26,424 nucleotides of DNA from an uncultured Bacilli bacterium. Lineage in GTDB: Bacteria > Bacillota_I > Bacilli_A > RF39 > UBA660. Made by a program: the position numbers and the translations under genes. Of the stretch, positions 1 through 9,058 are shown piece after piece (position 1 is the first letter of the stretch; the number at the start of each line of letters is the position of its first letter). Where the stretch lies: positions 1 through 26,424 of the forward strand of contig CAKOMC010000018.1 of the NCBI GenBank assembly GCA_934096535.1, written 5' to 3'. The notes under the pieces were generated by a model, which saw only the letters and a list, made by a program, of their open reading frames with translations, was not told the origin of the DNA and ran no database searches.

Positions 1-21
1 TTCTTTACTAAAGTTTTAGGA

Positions 22-30
22 TGTTATAAA
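22..30 (+). promoter_or_regulatory. putative extended -10 promoter of dnaA
   Basis: TG-T-TATAAA forms an extended -10 element about 40 bases before the likely dnaA start. No convincing -35 hexamer is visible, and any would lie at the window edge. Other genes here (comK, recF, dnaX, the fucO-like gene) have similar TGnTAtaat elements, which supports it mildly. Confidence 0.35.
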
Positions 31-68
31 ATAGGTGTTGATTATTGGTTATGAGTGGGGTGATAGTT

Positions 69-1424
69 TTGAAATCCGAGGAATTATGGGATAAATTTCT
101 TTCCGCAATGCAAGAAAAAATGAATCCTATTTCCTTTAATACATGGTTTAAACCGTTAAAATTGCAAGAATTTAATACTAAAGATAACAAAATTGTCATT
201 CAAGTACCTATGGGTGTGCATAAAACGACTTTAGAAACCAGTTGGCATCAAGTAATAGAAGAAACTTTACAAGAACTAACGGGTAATACTTTTGAACTAG
301 CATATGTTTTAGAAGATTTCCAGGCAACTAAAGAAAAAAATGAAGATAAGATTAAATCTAAAAAAGCAAATGAAGAAGTATTTGTAACAAATTTAAAAAA
401 AGAGTTTACATTTGATAATTTTGTAACGGGAGATACAAATAAATTTGCGAAGACAGCTGCTATTGCAGTTGCCGAAGCACCAGGGAAGATATATAATCCT
501 TTATTTATGTATGGTAAAAGTGGGGTTGGTAAGACTCATTTAATGCACGCGATAGGAAATTACATAACTGAACATTCTAATTTGAAGGTTTTATACACAA
601 CAAGTGATAGTTTTAAAGATGATTATACAAACATTGCTGGTGGTACAAATGATAATTCTTTTGAAAGAGCTGAATATTTCAAAAATAAGTATCGGGATGT
701 TGATGTTTTGCTTATCGATGATATTCAGTTTTTAGTAGGTGCAGAAAAGACACAGCAAGGTTTCTTTCATACATTTAATGAACTACATGATAAGAATAAA
801 CAAATAATAATTACATCGGACCGCTCACCAGAAGATTTAAAGCTTTTAGAAGAGCGTTTAAGGAGTCGTTTTACTTGGGGGCTTCCGGTTGATATTTATC
901 CCCCAGATTATGAACTTCGATGTCGGATAATTAGAGATAAGATAAGATATTTAAATTTATCCACAATGATGAGTGATGATGTTATTAACTATATTGCTAA
1001 TTCTTGTGATACAGATGTTCGAGAGATAGAAGGGGCAATTAACAGATTGCAGGCTTATACAGCTGTTTATGCACCGCCTAATATTACTTTAGAATTTGCA
1101 ATGGAAGCTTTAGGTGATTATGTTAATAACAATATATATTCAATTAGTAATATAACTGTTGTTCAAAAAGCCGTTGCTGATTATTATGGAATAACAGTTG
1201 AAGCCTTAAAAGGAAAGAAGAAATCAAAAAATATAGCTTATCCAAGAATGCTTGGAATGTATATGGCTCGTATTATGACAAATGAGTCATTTCCAAGAAT
1301 AGGCTTAGAGTTTGGAGGGCGTGATCATTCGACTGTTATTCATGCTTGTGATAAAATAGAAGAAGATTTAAAGGATAATAAGCAATTACAAGAAATTATT
1401 AATGAGATAAAAACAAAAATTTAA
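69..1424 (+). CDS. dnaA: chromosomal replication initiator protein DnaA
   Basis: DnaA is the AAA+ ATPase that binds DnaA boxes and opens the origin. Counting from the chosen start (451 aa), an N-terminal domain I is followed by a lysine/glutamate-rich linker. Walker A GKSGVGKT is at about 149-156, Walker B LLIDDIQF at about 214-221 and the arginine-finger stretch RLRSRF at about 263-268. The C-terminal DNA-binding domain has the signature GGRDHSTVIHACDKI. I chose TTG at 69 because GGGGTGAT lies 8 bases before it and the family N-terminus fits; in-frame TTG at 45 or ATG at 51 would add up to 8 residues. Only 37 bp separate it from dnaN, so no origin fits downstream; the main DnaA-box cluster is presumably upstream of the window. 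Identity is certain; the start is less so. Confidence 0.97.
   Translation: MKSEELWDKFLSAMQEKMNPISFNTWFKPLKLQEFNTKDNKIVIQVPMGVHKTTLETSWHQVIEETLQELTGNTFELAYVLEDFQATKEKNEDKIKSKKANEEVFVTNLKKEFTFDNFVTGDTNKFAKTAAIAVAEAPGKIYNPLFMYGKSGVGKTHLMHAIGNYITEHSNLKVLYTTSDSFKDDYTNIAGGTNDNSFERAEYFKNKYRDVDVLLIDDIQFLVGAEKTQQGFFHTFNELHDKNKQIIITSDRSPEDLKLLEERLRSRFTWGLPVDIYPPDYELRCRIIRDKIRYLNLSTMMSDDVINYIANSCDTDVREIEGAINRLQAYTAVYAPPNITLEFAMEALGDYVNNNIYSISNITVVQKAVADYYGITVEALKGKKKSKNIAYPRMLGMYMARIMTNESFPRIGLEFGGRDHSTVIHACDKIEEDLKDNKQLQEIINEIKTKI
957..965 (+). promoter_or_regulatory. perfect DnaA box inside dnaA
   Basis: TTATCCACA exactly matches the DnaA-box consensus. It lies in the AAA+ coding region of dnaA. Its role is unknown; it could titrate DnaA or be a chance match. 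Confidence 0.4.
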
Positions 1425-1461
1425 TAGTATATAAATATATATAAAGAAAGAGAGAAAATAT

Positions 1462-2580
1462 ATGAAATTTACAATTGATAAAAATATAATTTTAGAAAAT
1501 TTAATGAATGTTGCTAGAGCAATATCTACTAAAAATGTTATTCCTGTCTTAAACGGAATTAAGTTTGAAATGACTGAAGAAGGTCTATATTTAACAGCCA
1601 GTGATAGTGAACTTACAATTAAATCATTTATTGAAAAAAAAGATATTAAAAATGTTGAGGCTTTAGGAAATATTATTATTCAAAGTAAATTTATTGTGGA
1701 TATTATTAGAAAAATGCCTAGTGATATTATTGATTTTGAAGTAGTAGATGGTTTAAAAATCAAACTAACTAGTGGTTCTAGTGAATGTAGTTTGAACTGT
1801 TTAGATTCAAGTGAGTATCCACAAATTGATTTAGAAGAACATAAGACTCCTATCTATATTAATAGTATGTTATTTAAGAGTATTGTTAGTCAAACGGCTT
1901 TTGCTATTTCAACTCAAGAATTAAGACCACTTCTTACTGGTTTAAATTTTAAAATTACTGGTGATATTTTAGAATGTATTGCAACAGACTCATATCGTCT
2001 TGCTAAGAAAACTGTTACTTTAACAGGAGCTAGTGATAATGATATTAATATGGTAATACCAGGTAAAAATATTTTAGAACTTGATAAGATTATCAATGAT
2101 GATGTTGATATGGAATTACATGTATTTAGCAATAAAGTATTATTTAAATATAAAAATATTATTTTCCAAAGTAATTTGCTTGCAGGTAATTATCCTAATA
2201 CTAATAATTTAATTCCTACTAACTTTGAATATATGATGAGTACAAACTTAAATGATTTTTATAATGCTATTGATCGTGCTTCATTAGTAACTCAAAGTAA
2301 AGATAAGAATATTGTTAAAATGACTTTGTCTGGTAAAAAGCTAATTATTAATTCTTATGCTAGTGAAATTGGTAAAGTAGAAGAAACAATTGATGTTGAA
2401 TGTAATGTGGAAAATGATATTTCTATTTCATTTAGTGCAAAATATATGTTAGAGGCTTTAAAGACTTTTAAAGACGAAAAGATTATGATTTTATTAAATG
2501 GGGATATTAAACCAATTGTTATTAAATCAACAGAAGATGAAACTTTAATTCAATTAATTTTACCTATTAAGACTTACTAA
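1462..2580 (+). CDS. dnaN: DNA polymerase III beta subunit (sliding clamp)
   Basis: This protein dimerises into the ring that tethers DNA polymerase III to DNA. At 372 aa it has the usual length and the three-fold clamp organisation. It starts MKFTIDKNIILENLMNVARA and ends in LIQLILPIKTY, the typical C-terminal clamp ending. An AGAGAG-type ribosome site precedes the ATG. It sits 37 bp after dnaA, as in nearly all Bacillota, and is probably co-transcribed with it. A hairpin terminator lies about 140 bp after its stop codon. Confidence 0.97.
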   Translation: MKFTIDKNIILENLMNVARAISTKNVIPVLNGIKFEMTEEGLYLTASDSELTIKSFIEKKDIKNVEALGNIIIQSKFIVDIIRKMPSDIIDFEVVDGLKIKLTSGSSECSLNCLDSSEYPQIDLEEHKTPIYINSMLFKSIVSQTAFAISTQELRPLLTGLNFKITGDILECIATDSYRLAKKTVTLTGASDNDINMVIPGKNILELDKIINDDVDMELHVFSNKVLFKYKNIIFQSNLLAGNYPNTNNLIPTNFEYMMSTNLNDFYNAIDRASLVTQSKDKNIVKMTLSGKKLIINSYASEIGKVEETIDVECNVENDISISFSAKYMLEALKTFKDEKIMILLNGDIKPIVIKSTEDETLIQLILPIKTY

Positions 2581-2720
2581 TAAATGTGATTTATTTAGAA
2601 AATAAGCTAGAATAACTTTAAGATTAGAAGCTTATGGAAATAAATTTTAGGTAGTAGAAATATAAAATTGTAGAAGATTATGGAATGTTTTAAATTTTTC
2701 TATAACATAAAATAATGAAT

Positions 2721-2750
2721 AGAGAGCTGAAGTAATTTGGCTCTTTTTTT
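2721..2750 (+). terminator. probable Rho-independent terminator after dnaN
   Basis: AGAGC (2723-2727) pairs with GCTCT (2740-2744), extended by wobble pairs, and a run of seven T follows. The stem is short, so strength is uncertain. It separates the dnaA-dnaN unit from comK. Confidence 0.55.
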
Positions 2751-2862
2751 GGCTAGGAAAACTATAAAAAGTTAGCTAAAATTGTAGTTTAGAAATAAAA
2801 ATCAAGCAAAATTTAGCTAAAAATAGGGCTGATTTTAGGAAATTGCAATAAATTTAGGTCAA

Positions 2863-2927
2863 AAAATTACCTTTTTTTTCCAATTCGACAAAATTTGGCA
2901 AAATTCGACAATGGTACTTGCTATACT
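2863..2927 (+). promoter_or_regulatory. comK promoter with K-box-like site and repeated operator
   Basis: An extended -10 element TG-C-TATACT ends at 2927, 34 bases before the comK start. Upstream is a direct repeat AATTCGACA at 2882-2890 and 2902-2910, exactly 20 bp apart (about two helical turns), overlapping where a -35 would be. At 2863-2875 AAAA-N5-TTTT matches the half-site known for ComK, which would allow autoregulation, but such A/T patterns arise easily by chance here. The promoter call is reasonable; the regulator assignments are inference. Confidence 0.5.
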
Positions 2928-2961
2928 ATGGCACAATTCATTAAAAAAAGGGGGAAATTTT

Positions 2962-3426
2962 ATGGAAGAATTATATTCAATTAATGAAGATACATTATTT
3001 TTAGAAGGGGTTATAGATGATAGAGGCAGAGTTTTAACTAAAATTTATGAACAAGATAAAGTGTTGAAACTAGAAGATACACCAACTAACATTATCAGAT
3101 ATGGTTGTGAATACTTTGGCTCGACTTTAGAAGGGCGTCAGAAAGGGGCAATGAGTTTACTAGGAATTAAACATAAAGTTCCCGTAATGGTTGAAGGAAG
3201 TATGGAATTAATATTTTTTCCAATGTGTTCACCAAGAATAAGAGATTGTTCGTGGGTATGCTTTAATAACATTTTAAACTATAAAAGAAATGGTTATGAT
3301 ACGGAAGTGCTGTTTAAAAATGGTCAAAAAATAATCTTAAATATTTCTTATGGAATATTTGAAAATCAATATATGCGGGCTACCAAATTAAAAATGGTTA
3401 ATACTCTAAGAAAATTGGCAAAATAG
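2962..3426 (+). CDS. comK: ComK-family competence transcription factor
   Basis: ComK of Bacillus activates DNA-uptake and recombination genes by binding paired AAAA-N5-TTTT boxes. This 154-aa protein matches the family core: GCEYFGSTLEGRQKG (about 48-62), HKVPVMVE (71-78), FFPMCSPRIRDCSWV (85-99), DTEVLFKNGQ (113-122) and ISYGIFENQYMRATKL (128-143). B. subtilis ComK is about 192 aa. This one ends after the core and lacks the tail that carries the FMLYPK-type MecA recognition signal. I chose ATG 2962 because AGGGGGA lies just upstream; an in-frame ATG at 2911 would include promoter sequence. The location between dnaN and recF, where yaaA normally sits, is unusual. Family membership is fairly sure; a role in competence is inferred. 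Confidence 0.85.
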   Translation: MEELYSINEDTLFLEGVIDDRGRVLTKIYEQDKVLKLEDTPTNIIRYGCEYFGSTLEGRQKGAMSLLGIKHKVPVMVEGSMELIFFPMCSPRIRDCSWVCFNNILNYKRNGYDTEVLFKNGQKIILNISYGIFENQYMRATKLKMVNTLRKLAK

Positions 3427-3457
3427 AGAAAATAGGCTGTAAAATAAGCAGAATTTG

Positions 3458-3466
3458 TGTTATAAT
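3458..3466 (+). promoter_or_regulatory. putative recF-gyrBA promoter
   Basis: TG-T-TATAAT is a consensus extended -10 element about 30 bases after the comK stop and 65 before recF. TGTAAA, 17 bp upstream, is a poor -35. It probably drives recF, gyrB and gyrA. Confidence 0.5.
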
Positions 3467-3471
3467 TTAAG

Positions 3472-3497
3472 TAGGTATATGGGTACTAATATACCTA
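3472..3497. repeat. inverted repeat in the recF leader
   Basis: TAGGTATAT and ATATACCTA are perfect 9-bp arms around the 8-base loop GGGTACTA. They begin six bases after the -10 element. The hairpin could be an operator at the transcription start or an RNA stem at the 5' end. Only a broken T-rich stretch follows, so I do not call it a terminator. Confidence 0.5.
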
Positions 3498-3531
3498 TTA
3501 TTTTACTATAAGTTAGAAAGAGGCACTTTAA

Positions 3532-4626
3532 ATGCGAATAGTTAATCTAAAGTTACTTAATTTTAGAAACTATAATCATTTAACATTATCATTTTCGCCA
3601 AACATTAATGTTATATATGGTAAGAATGGTAGTGGCAAGACTAATTTAATTGAAGCAATATATGTCTTAGGTTTAACAAAGTCTTTCCGATCTAGTACAG
3701 ATAAAGTATTAGTAATGAAAGATAAAAACCTAACAAAAATATCGGGGGTAGTTTTTGATAATATAAATAAAGAGTATCAGCTTACTATTTCTGGTGATGG
3801 CAAAGTTGCAAAAATAGATAGTCATCGGCAAAATAAGTTAAGTGATTATATAGCTAAGGTAAATATTATATTATTTCATCCTGATAGCTTAAAAGTAATT
3901 AAGGATTCGCCTAGTATAAGGAGAGATAATCTTAATATTGATATGTCCCAGTTTGATAATGAATTTATTAATTTACTTAATGATTATGAAAAAGTTTTGA
4001 AGCAGAGGAATGCATATCTTAAAGTAATGTATGCTAATGCGAATAAATCACAGACATATTTAGATATATTAACTGATAAATTAATAGATTATGGTTTAAA
4101 AATTTACGAAAAAAGAACTAATTTTATTGAACAGATTAATAAATATATAGGTAATTTCTATAGTAAAATAAGTGGTATTGGTACTTTAAAAATTAAATAC
4201 CAGTCAGAATTAAAGGATAAAAATCAGGAAAAGTTAAAGAAAATGTATAATGTTCTTAAAAATAAAGATATGCTTCTTGGTAATACAACTTTAGGTGTTC
4301 ATAAAGATGATTATTCATTTTGTTTTGAAAGTGAATCTTTAAAAGATTATGCTTCACAAGGACAACAAAAAAATGCCATTATTGCTTATAAACTTTCTTT
4401 AATAGAATTGTTTAAAAATGAGCGAAATATTAAACCTATTTTGATATTAGATGACTTGTTTAGCGAGTTAGATAATGAAAAAATTAATAATATTTTAGAA
4501 GTAATTGATAAAGATTTACAAATATTTATTACTGTTACTGATTTAAATAAATTACCAAATGATATAAAAAATAAAAATAATAAAATTTTTGATTGTGCTT
4601 TTGGTGAAATAAGGGAGGATATATGA
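3532..4626 (+). CDS. recF: DNA replication/repair protein RecF
   Basis: RecF is an SMC-like ATPase that helps load RecA at gaps together with RecO and RecR (recR is also in this window). The 364-aa protein has Walker A GKNGSGKT at 30-37, the ABC-type signature SQGQQK at 275-280 and Walker B LILDDLF at 304-310. Length is normal. The ATG is preceded by GAAAGAGG. Its last four bases overlap the gyrB start (ATGA), indicating translational coupling. The small gene remB, found between recF and gyrB in Bacillus, is missing. Confidence 0.96.
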   Translation: MRIVNLKLLNFRNYNHLTLSFSPNINVIYGKNGSGKTNLIEAIYVLGLTKSFRSSTDKVLVMKDKNLTKISGVVFDNINKEYQLTISGDGKVAKIDSHRQNKLSDYIAKVNIILFHPDSLKVIKDSPSIRRDNLNIDMSQFDNEFINLLNDYEKVLKQRNAYLKVMYANANKSQTYLDILTDKLIDYGLKIYEKRTNFIEQINKYIGNFYSKISGIGTLKIKYQSELKDKNQEKLKKMYNVLKNKDMLLGNTTLGVHKDDYSFCFESESLKDYASQGQQKNAIIAYKLSLIELFKNERNIKPILILDDLFSELDNEKINNILEVIDKDLQIFITVTDLNKLPNDIKNKNNKIFDCAFGEIREDI

Positions 4627-6551
4627 GAGAATTAGGACATGAAGATTATAATGATAATGATATTCAAGTTTTAGAAGGACTAGAAGCTGTTCGCAAACGA
4701 CCTGGTATGTATATTGGTACAACTGGTGAGGCTGGACTTCATCATTTAGTTTGGGAAATTGTTGATAATGCTGTCGATGAGGCTTTAGCTGGATATTGTG
4801 ATGATATCGAAGTAATCGTTGAAAAAGGCAATATAATTACAGTTCGCGATGATGGTCGTGGGATTCCAACTGGTATGAATAAGAAAACAGGTTTATCCAC
4901 AGTTGAAACTATTTTTACAGTATTACATGCAGGTGGTAAATTTGGTGGTGGTGGATATAAAGTATCTGGTGGTTTGCACGGAGTAGGTGCTTCTGTTGTT
5001 AATGCTTTATCAACATGGCTTGAAGTTACGATTTATCGTGATGGTCACATTTACTATCAAAAATTTGAAAATGGTGGACATTCAGTGGAACCTTTAAAAA
5101 TTATAGGTGAATGTGATGCTAATCGTACAGGCTCAACAGTAAGATTTAAGGCAGATCCAGAAATATTTAGAGAAACGACTGTTTATAGTTATGCAACCTT
5201 AGCAAAAAGATTACAAGAAATCGCTTTCTTAAATAAGGGTTTAAGAATAATTCTTATGGATGATAGAGAAGATAATAAAAAAGATGAGTTCTTATATCAA
5301 GGTGGAATTATTGAGTTTGTTAAAATGTTAAATAAAAATAAAACTCCTATACATGATGATGTAATTTATGTTGAAGGGAGAGAAGACAACATTTTAATTG
5401 AAGTAGCAATGCAATATAATGATGGTTATAATGAGGCTTTATATTCTTATACTAATAATATTCATACCCATGAAGGTGGAACTCATGAAGATGGTGTTAA
5501 AAGAGCACTAACAAGAATTATTAATAATTATGCTCGCAACAATAAAATGTTAAGTGAAAAGGCTGATCCATTAACAGGTGAAGATGTTCGTGAAGGTTTA
5601 ACAATGATAATTTCTTGTAAACATCCAGATCCTCAATTTGAAGGTCAGACTAAGACTAAACTAGGTAATATGGAAGTTCGTAAGATTGCTGATGATGTAT
5701 TTAGTAATGGTTTTGAAAGATATTTAATGGAAAATCCGGAAATAGCTAAGAAGATTGTTGAAAAATCATTAACAGCATCTCGTGCAAGAATGGCTGCTAA
5801 GAAAGCTAGAGAATTACAAAGACAAACCAAAGGTGGTTTAGACTTATCTAATCAATGGGGAAAACTTACTGATTGTACAAGTAAAAATCCTAGTGAATGT
5901 GAAATCTTTATCGTCGAGGGAGATTCAGCTGGTGGTTCTGCTATCGGTGGTAGAAATTCTAAGACACAAGCTGTTTTACCTTTAAGAGGAAAGATTTTAA
6001 ATGTAGAAAAGGCAAGATTAGATAGAGCTCTTTCTAATGAAGAGATTAGAAGTATGATTACAGCTTTTGGTACAGGTATTGGTGAAGATTTTGATATTTC
6101 TAAATTAAGATATGACAAAATTATTATTATGACTGATGCCGATGTCGATGGTGATCATATTAGAATTTTGCTTTTGACTTTATTTTATCGTTTCTTTAGA
6201 CCTTTGGTTGAAACTGGACATATTTATATAGCTCAACCTCCTTTATATAAAGTATCGTGGGGTAAAAATTTCCATTATGTTCTAACTGATGCTGAACGAG
6301 ATGAGTTCTTAAAGACTTTACCGGCAAATGTTAAATTTGATGTTGCGCGTAATAAGGGACTTGGTGAAATGGATCCAGAGGAATTGTGTTCAACTACCAT
6401 GGATATTAACAATCGAACTTTAATTCAAGTTAAGTTAGATGAAGCGATGGAAGCAGATGGAATATTTAGTTTATTAATGGGTGAAGAAGTAGAACCTAGA
6501 AGAAAGTTTATTGAAGAAAATGCTCATTTTGCTTCAAATTTAGATTACTAG
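4623..6551 (+). CDS. gyrB: DNA gyrase subunit B
   Basis: GyrB is the ATPase subunit of gyrase, which introduces negative supercoils. The 642 aa include the GHKL ATP site (VDNAVDEA at 47-54, DDGRGIP at 76-82, GLHGVGAS at 117-124). The TOPRIM metal site has the catalytic glutamate in VEGDSAGG (E432) and DADVDGDH at 505-512. The C-terminus has the usual GEEVEPRRKFIEENA ending. The ribosome site AGGGAGGA lies in the end of recF. It forms an operon with gyrA 10 bp downstream. Confidence 0.98.
   Translation: MRELGHEDYNDNDIQVLEGLEAVRKRPGMYIGTTGEAGLHHLVWEIVDNAVDEALAGYCDDIEVIVEKGNIITVRDDGRGIPTGMNKKTGLSTVETIFTVLHAGGKFGGGGYKVSGGLHGVGASVVNALSTWLEVTIYRDGHIYYQKFENGGHSVEPLKIIGECDANRTGSTVRFKADPEIFRETTVYSYATLAKRLQEIAFLNKGLRIILMDDREDNKKDEFLYQGGIIEFVKMLNKNKTPIHDDVIYVEGREDNILIEVAMQYNDGYNEALYSYTNNIHTHEGGTHEDGVKRALTRIINNYARNNKMLSEKADPLTGEDVREGLTMIISCKHPDPQFEGQTKTKLGNMEVRKIADDVFSNGFERYLMENPEIAKKIVEKSLTASRARMAAKKARELQRQTKGGLDLSNQWGKLTDCTSKNPSECEIFIVEGDSAGGSAIGGRNSKTQAVLPLRGKILNVEKARLDRALSNEEIRSMITAFGTGIGEDFDISKLRYDKIIIMTDADVDGDHIRILLLTLFYRFFRPLVETGHIYIAQPPLYKVSWGKNFHYVLTDAERDEFLKTLPANVKFDVARNKGLGEMDPEELCSTTMDINNRTLIQVKLDEAMEADGIFSLLMGEEVEPRRKFIEENAHFASNLDY
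4893..4901 (+). promoter_or_regulatory. perfect DnaA box inside gyrB
   Basis: TTATCCACA, an exact consensus 9-mer, lies within the ATPase-domain coding sequence of gyrB. Its role is unknown. Confidence 0.35.
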
Positions 6552-6561
6552 GAGGTATATC

Positions 6562-9039
6562 GTGGATAATAGAGAATCAAAAAATGTAGTTAATGTAATG
6601 AAAGATTCCTTCATTAACTATGCAATGGATGTAATTATTGCTCGTGCATTGCCAGATTTGAGAGATGGCTTAAAACCAGTACATCGTCGTATTTTATACA
6701 CAATGTATGAAGATGGTTTAACTCCTGATAAAGCATTCCGTAAGAGTGCAACAACAGTAGGAGCCGTTTTAGGTAAATACCATCCACATGGTGATACATC
6801 AGTTTATGACGCCATGGTAAGAATGGCTCAAGACTTTAGTTATCGTCATCCTTTAGTTGATGGTCATGGTAACTTTGGTTCAGTTGATGGATATGGTGCT
6901 GCTGCTTATCGTTATACAGAGGCTAGACTATCAAAAATTTCTTTAGAATTATTAAGAGATATCAACAAGAATACCGTAGATTTCGTTCCTAACTTTGATC
7001 AGACGAAGAAAGAGCCAGTTGTAATTCCTAGTAGATTTCCAAACATTTTAGTTAATGGTACTATGGGTATTGCTGTAGGTATGGCAACAAATATTCCTCC
7101 TCATAATTTAGGAGAAGTAATTGATGGATGTGTTGCTTATATTGATGATAATGATATTACTGTTGAAGGATTAATGAAGTATATTAAGGGTCCTGATTTC
7201 CCAACTGGGGCTGCTATTTTAGGAAATAGAGGCATTAAACAAGCGTATGAAACCGGCCGTGGAACCATCACTATTAGGGCTCATGCTGAAATTATTGAAC
7301 ATAATGGTAAACAACAAATAGTATTTACTGATATTCCTTATCAAGTAACTAAGATGGAACTTCAAAAGAGAATTGCCGAACTAGTAAGAGATAAAGTCCT
7401 TGAAGGAATTACTGATTTACATGATGAGTCAACATTGACCGAAATTAAATTAGTAGTACATTTAAAAAAGGAAGCTAATGCTAATGTAGTATTGAATAAT
7501 TTATATAAGCATACCTCTTTACAAACTACTTATGGGATTATTTTCTTAATGTTAGATCAAGGCTTACCAAAGACTTTAAACTTAAAAGAAATTATTAGTA
7601 AATATATTGATTATCAAAGAGAAGTTATTTATAGAAGAACTAAATACGATTTAGAAAAAGCAGAAAAGCGTGTTCATATTTTAGAAGGCTATAAGATAGC
7701 GTTAGATAATCTAGATGCTGTTATTAATATAATTAGAAATGCTAAAGATGATGATACGGCTAAACATGAATTAATGACTAGATTTAATTTAGATGATATT
7801 CAAGCGGAGTCTATATTAGAATTAAAATTAAGAAGGTTAACTGGATTAGAACGCAGTAAGATAGAAGAAGAATTAAATGACTTATTAAAGTTGATTGATG
7901 AGTTAAAAGGAATATTAGCAAGTGATGCTAAGATTTATGATATTATTAAGCAAGAATTACTTGAAATTAAAGCTAAATACGCTGATGAACGTCGTACAGA
8001 AATAGATATGACTGCTATTGATTATATTGATGATGAAGCGTTAATTCCTGAGGAAAATGTTGTTGTAGCCTTAACAAATAAAGGTTATATTAAGAGAACA
8101 ACAAGTGATACATTTAAGTCTCAAAACCGTGGTGGTGTTGGTGTCAAAGGTATGACTACTAACGAAGAAGATTTTGTAGAACATTTAGTGGATTTATCTA
8201 CACATGATTACTTATTATTCTTTACTAATAAGGGTAAGGTATATAGATTAAAAGGCTATGAAGTTCCACAATTTGGCCGTCAATCGAAGGGATTACCAAT
8301 AATTAATTTATTACAAATTGATAAGGATGAACGAATTAGTAGTATGATTAAAATATCTGCAAATGACGATAAAAAGTACTTGCTATTTGTAACAAAATAT
8401 GGTATAATTAAAAAGACGGGTTTAACACAATTTGAAAGCATACGTCAAAATGGTAAAATTGCTATTACTTTAAAAGAAAATGATGAATTAATTGCTGTTA
8501 AGAAGACTGGCGGCGAGGATATGGTTTTGATTGGTTCTAGTGAAGGTCGTATGGTTAAATTTACCGAAGATGAAATTAGAGACATGGGACGTACTGCAAG
8601 TGGAGTTAAAGGCATTGATTTAGAAAACGATGCTATTGTAGTAGGTGCTGAAGTGGTAAGTAATGATGACAATATATTACTTGTAACAGAAAATGGTTAT
8701 GGTAAGCAAACTAAAGTTGCCGACTTTAGACAAACTCGCAGAGGATCTAAAGGAGTTAAGGCGTTAAATATAACCGATAAGAATGGGAAGATTGCTGATT
8801 TTAAGGTTATAGGCGATGCTAATGATGTAATAATTGTAACTGATTCTGGTATGATAATGAGAATGCCAATTAGTCAAATCAGTGTTTTAGGAAGAATTAC
8901 TCAAGGTGTTAGATTAATTAATTTGAAGGATGCTCAAAAGGTATCAACAATTACTTTAATTAAATCAGAAGAAGATACTATAAATTCAAATGATGACACC
9001 GCTGCAGTTATCAATAATGAGCAACAAGAAAACGAATAA
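6562..9039 (+). CDS. gyrA: DNA gyrase subunit A
   Basis: GyrA cuts and rejoins DNA in the gyrase A2B2 complex. At 825 aa it has normal length. The quinolone-determining segment HPHGDTSVYDAMVRMA is at 75-90 and the catalytic tyrosine is Y118 in YRYTEARL. The C-terminal beta-pinwheel carries the GyrA box as QNRGGVG at 521-527, where the family more often has QRRGGKG or QNRGGRG; this variant supports gyrase rather than ParC but has a valine in place of the basic residue. The start is GTG, after a perfect AGGAGGT that overlaps the gyrB stop codon. The transcript ends at a hairpin that contains a parS site. Confidence 0.97.
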   Translation: MDNRESKNVVNVMKDSFINYAMDVIIARALPDLRDGLKPVHRRILYTMYEDGLTPDKAFRKSATTVGAVLGKYHPHGDTSVYDAMVRMAQDFSYRHPLVDGHGNFGSVDGYGAAAYRYTEARLSKISLELLRDINKNTVDFVPNFDQTKKEPVVIPSRFPNILVNGTMGIAVGMATNIPPHNLGEVIDGCVAYIDDNDITVEGLMKYIKGPDFPTGAAILGNRGIKQAYETGRGTITIRAHAEIIEHNGKQQIVFTDIPYQVTKMELQKRIAELVRDKVLEGITDLHDESTLTEIKLVVHLKKEANANVVLNNLYKHTSLQTTYGIIFLMLDQGLPKTLNLKEIISKYIDYQREVIYRRTKYDLEKAEKRVHILEGYKIALDNLDAVINIIRNAKDDDTAKHELMTRFNLDDIQAESILELKLRRLTGLERSKIEEELNDLLKLIDELKGILASDAKIYDIIKQELLEIKAKYADERRTEIDMTAIDYIDDEALIPEENVVVALTNKGYIKRTTSDTFKSQNRGGVGVKGMTTNEEDFVEHLVDLSTHDYLLFFTNKGKVYRLKGYEVPQFGRQSKGLPIINLLQIDKDERISSMIKISANDDKKYLLFVTKYGIIKKTGLTQFESIRQNGKIAITLKENDELIAVKKTGGEDMVLIGSSEGRMVKFTEDEIRDMGRTASGVKGIDLENDAIVVGAEVVSNDDNILLVTENGYGKQTKVADFRQTRRGSKGVKALNITDKNGKIADFKVIGDANDVIIVTDSGMIMRMPISQISVLGRITQGVRLINLKDAQKVSTITLIKSEEDTINSNDDTAAVINNEQQENE

Positions 9040-9058
9040 AATATATAATTAATAAATT

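Larger units (their letters stand above)
2581..2961. other. non-coding region between dnaN and comK
   Basis: No protein gene is supported in this 381-bp AT-rich gap. It holds the terminator at 2721-2750, then two copies of TTAGCTAAAA (2772-2781 and 2813-2822; TTAGCTAA is itself a palindrome), then the comK promoter region. In other Bacilli this interval carries yaaA, an S4-domain gene, which is absent here. There is no DnaA-box cluster, so it does not look like oriC. Confidence 0.6.

Noticed and set aside
2581..2961. Origin of replication between dnaN and comK
   Set aside because: There is no DnaA-box cluster in the interval, and the gap between dnaA and dnaN is too short as well; oriC is more likely upstream of base 1.
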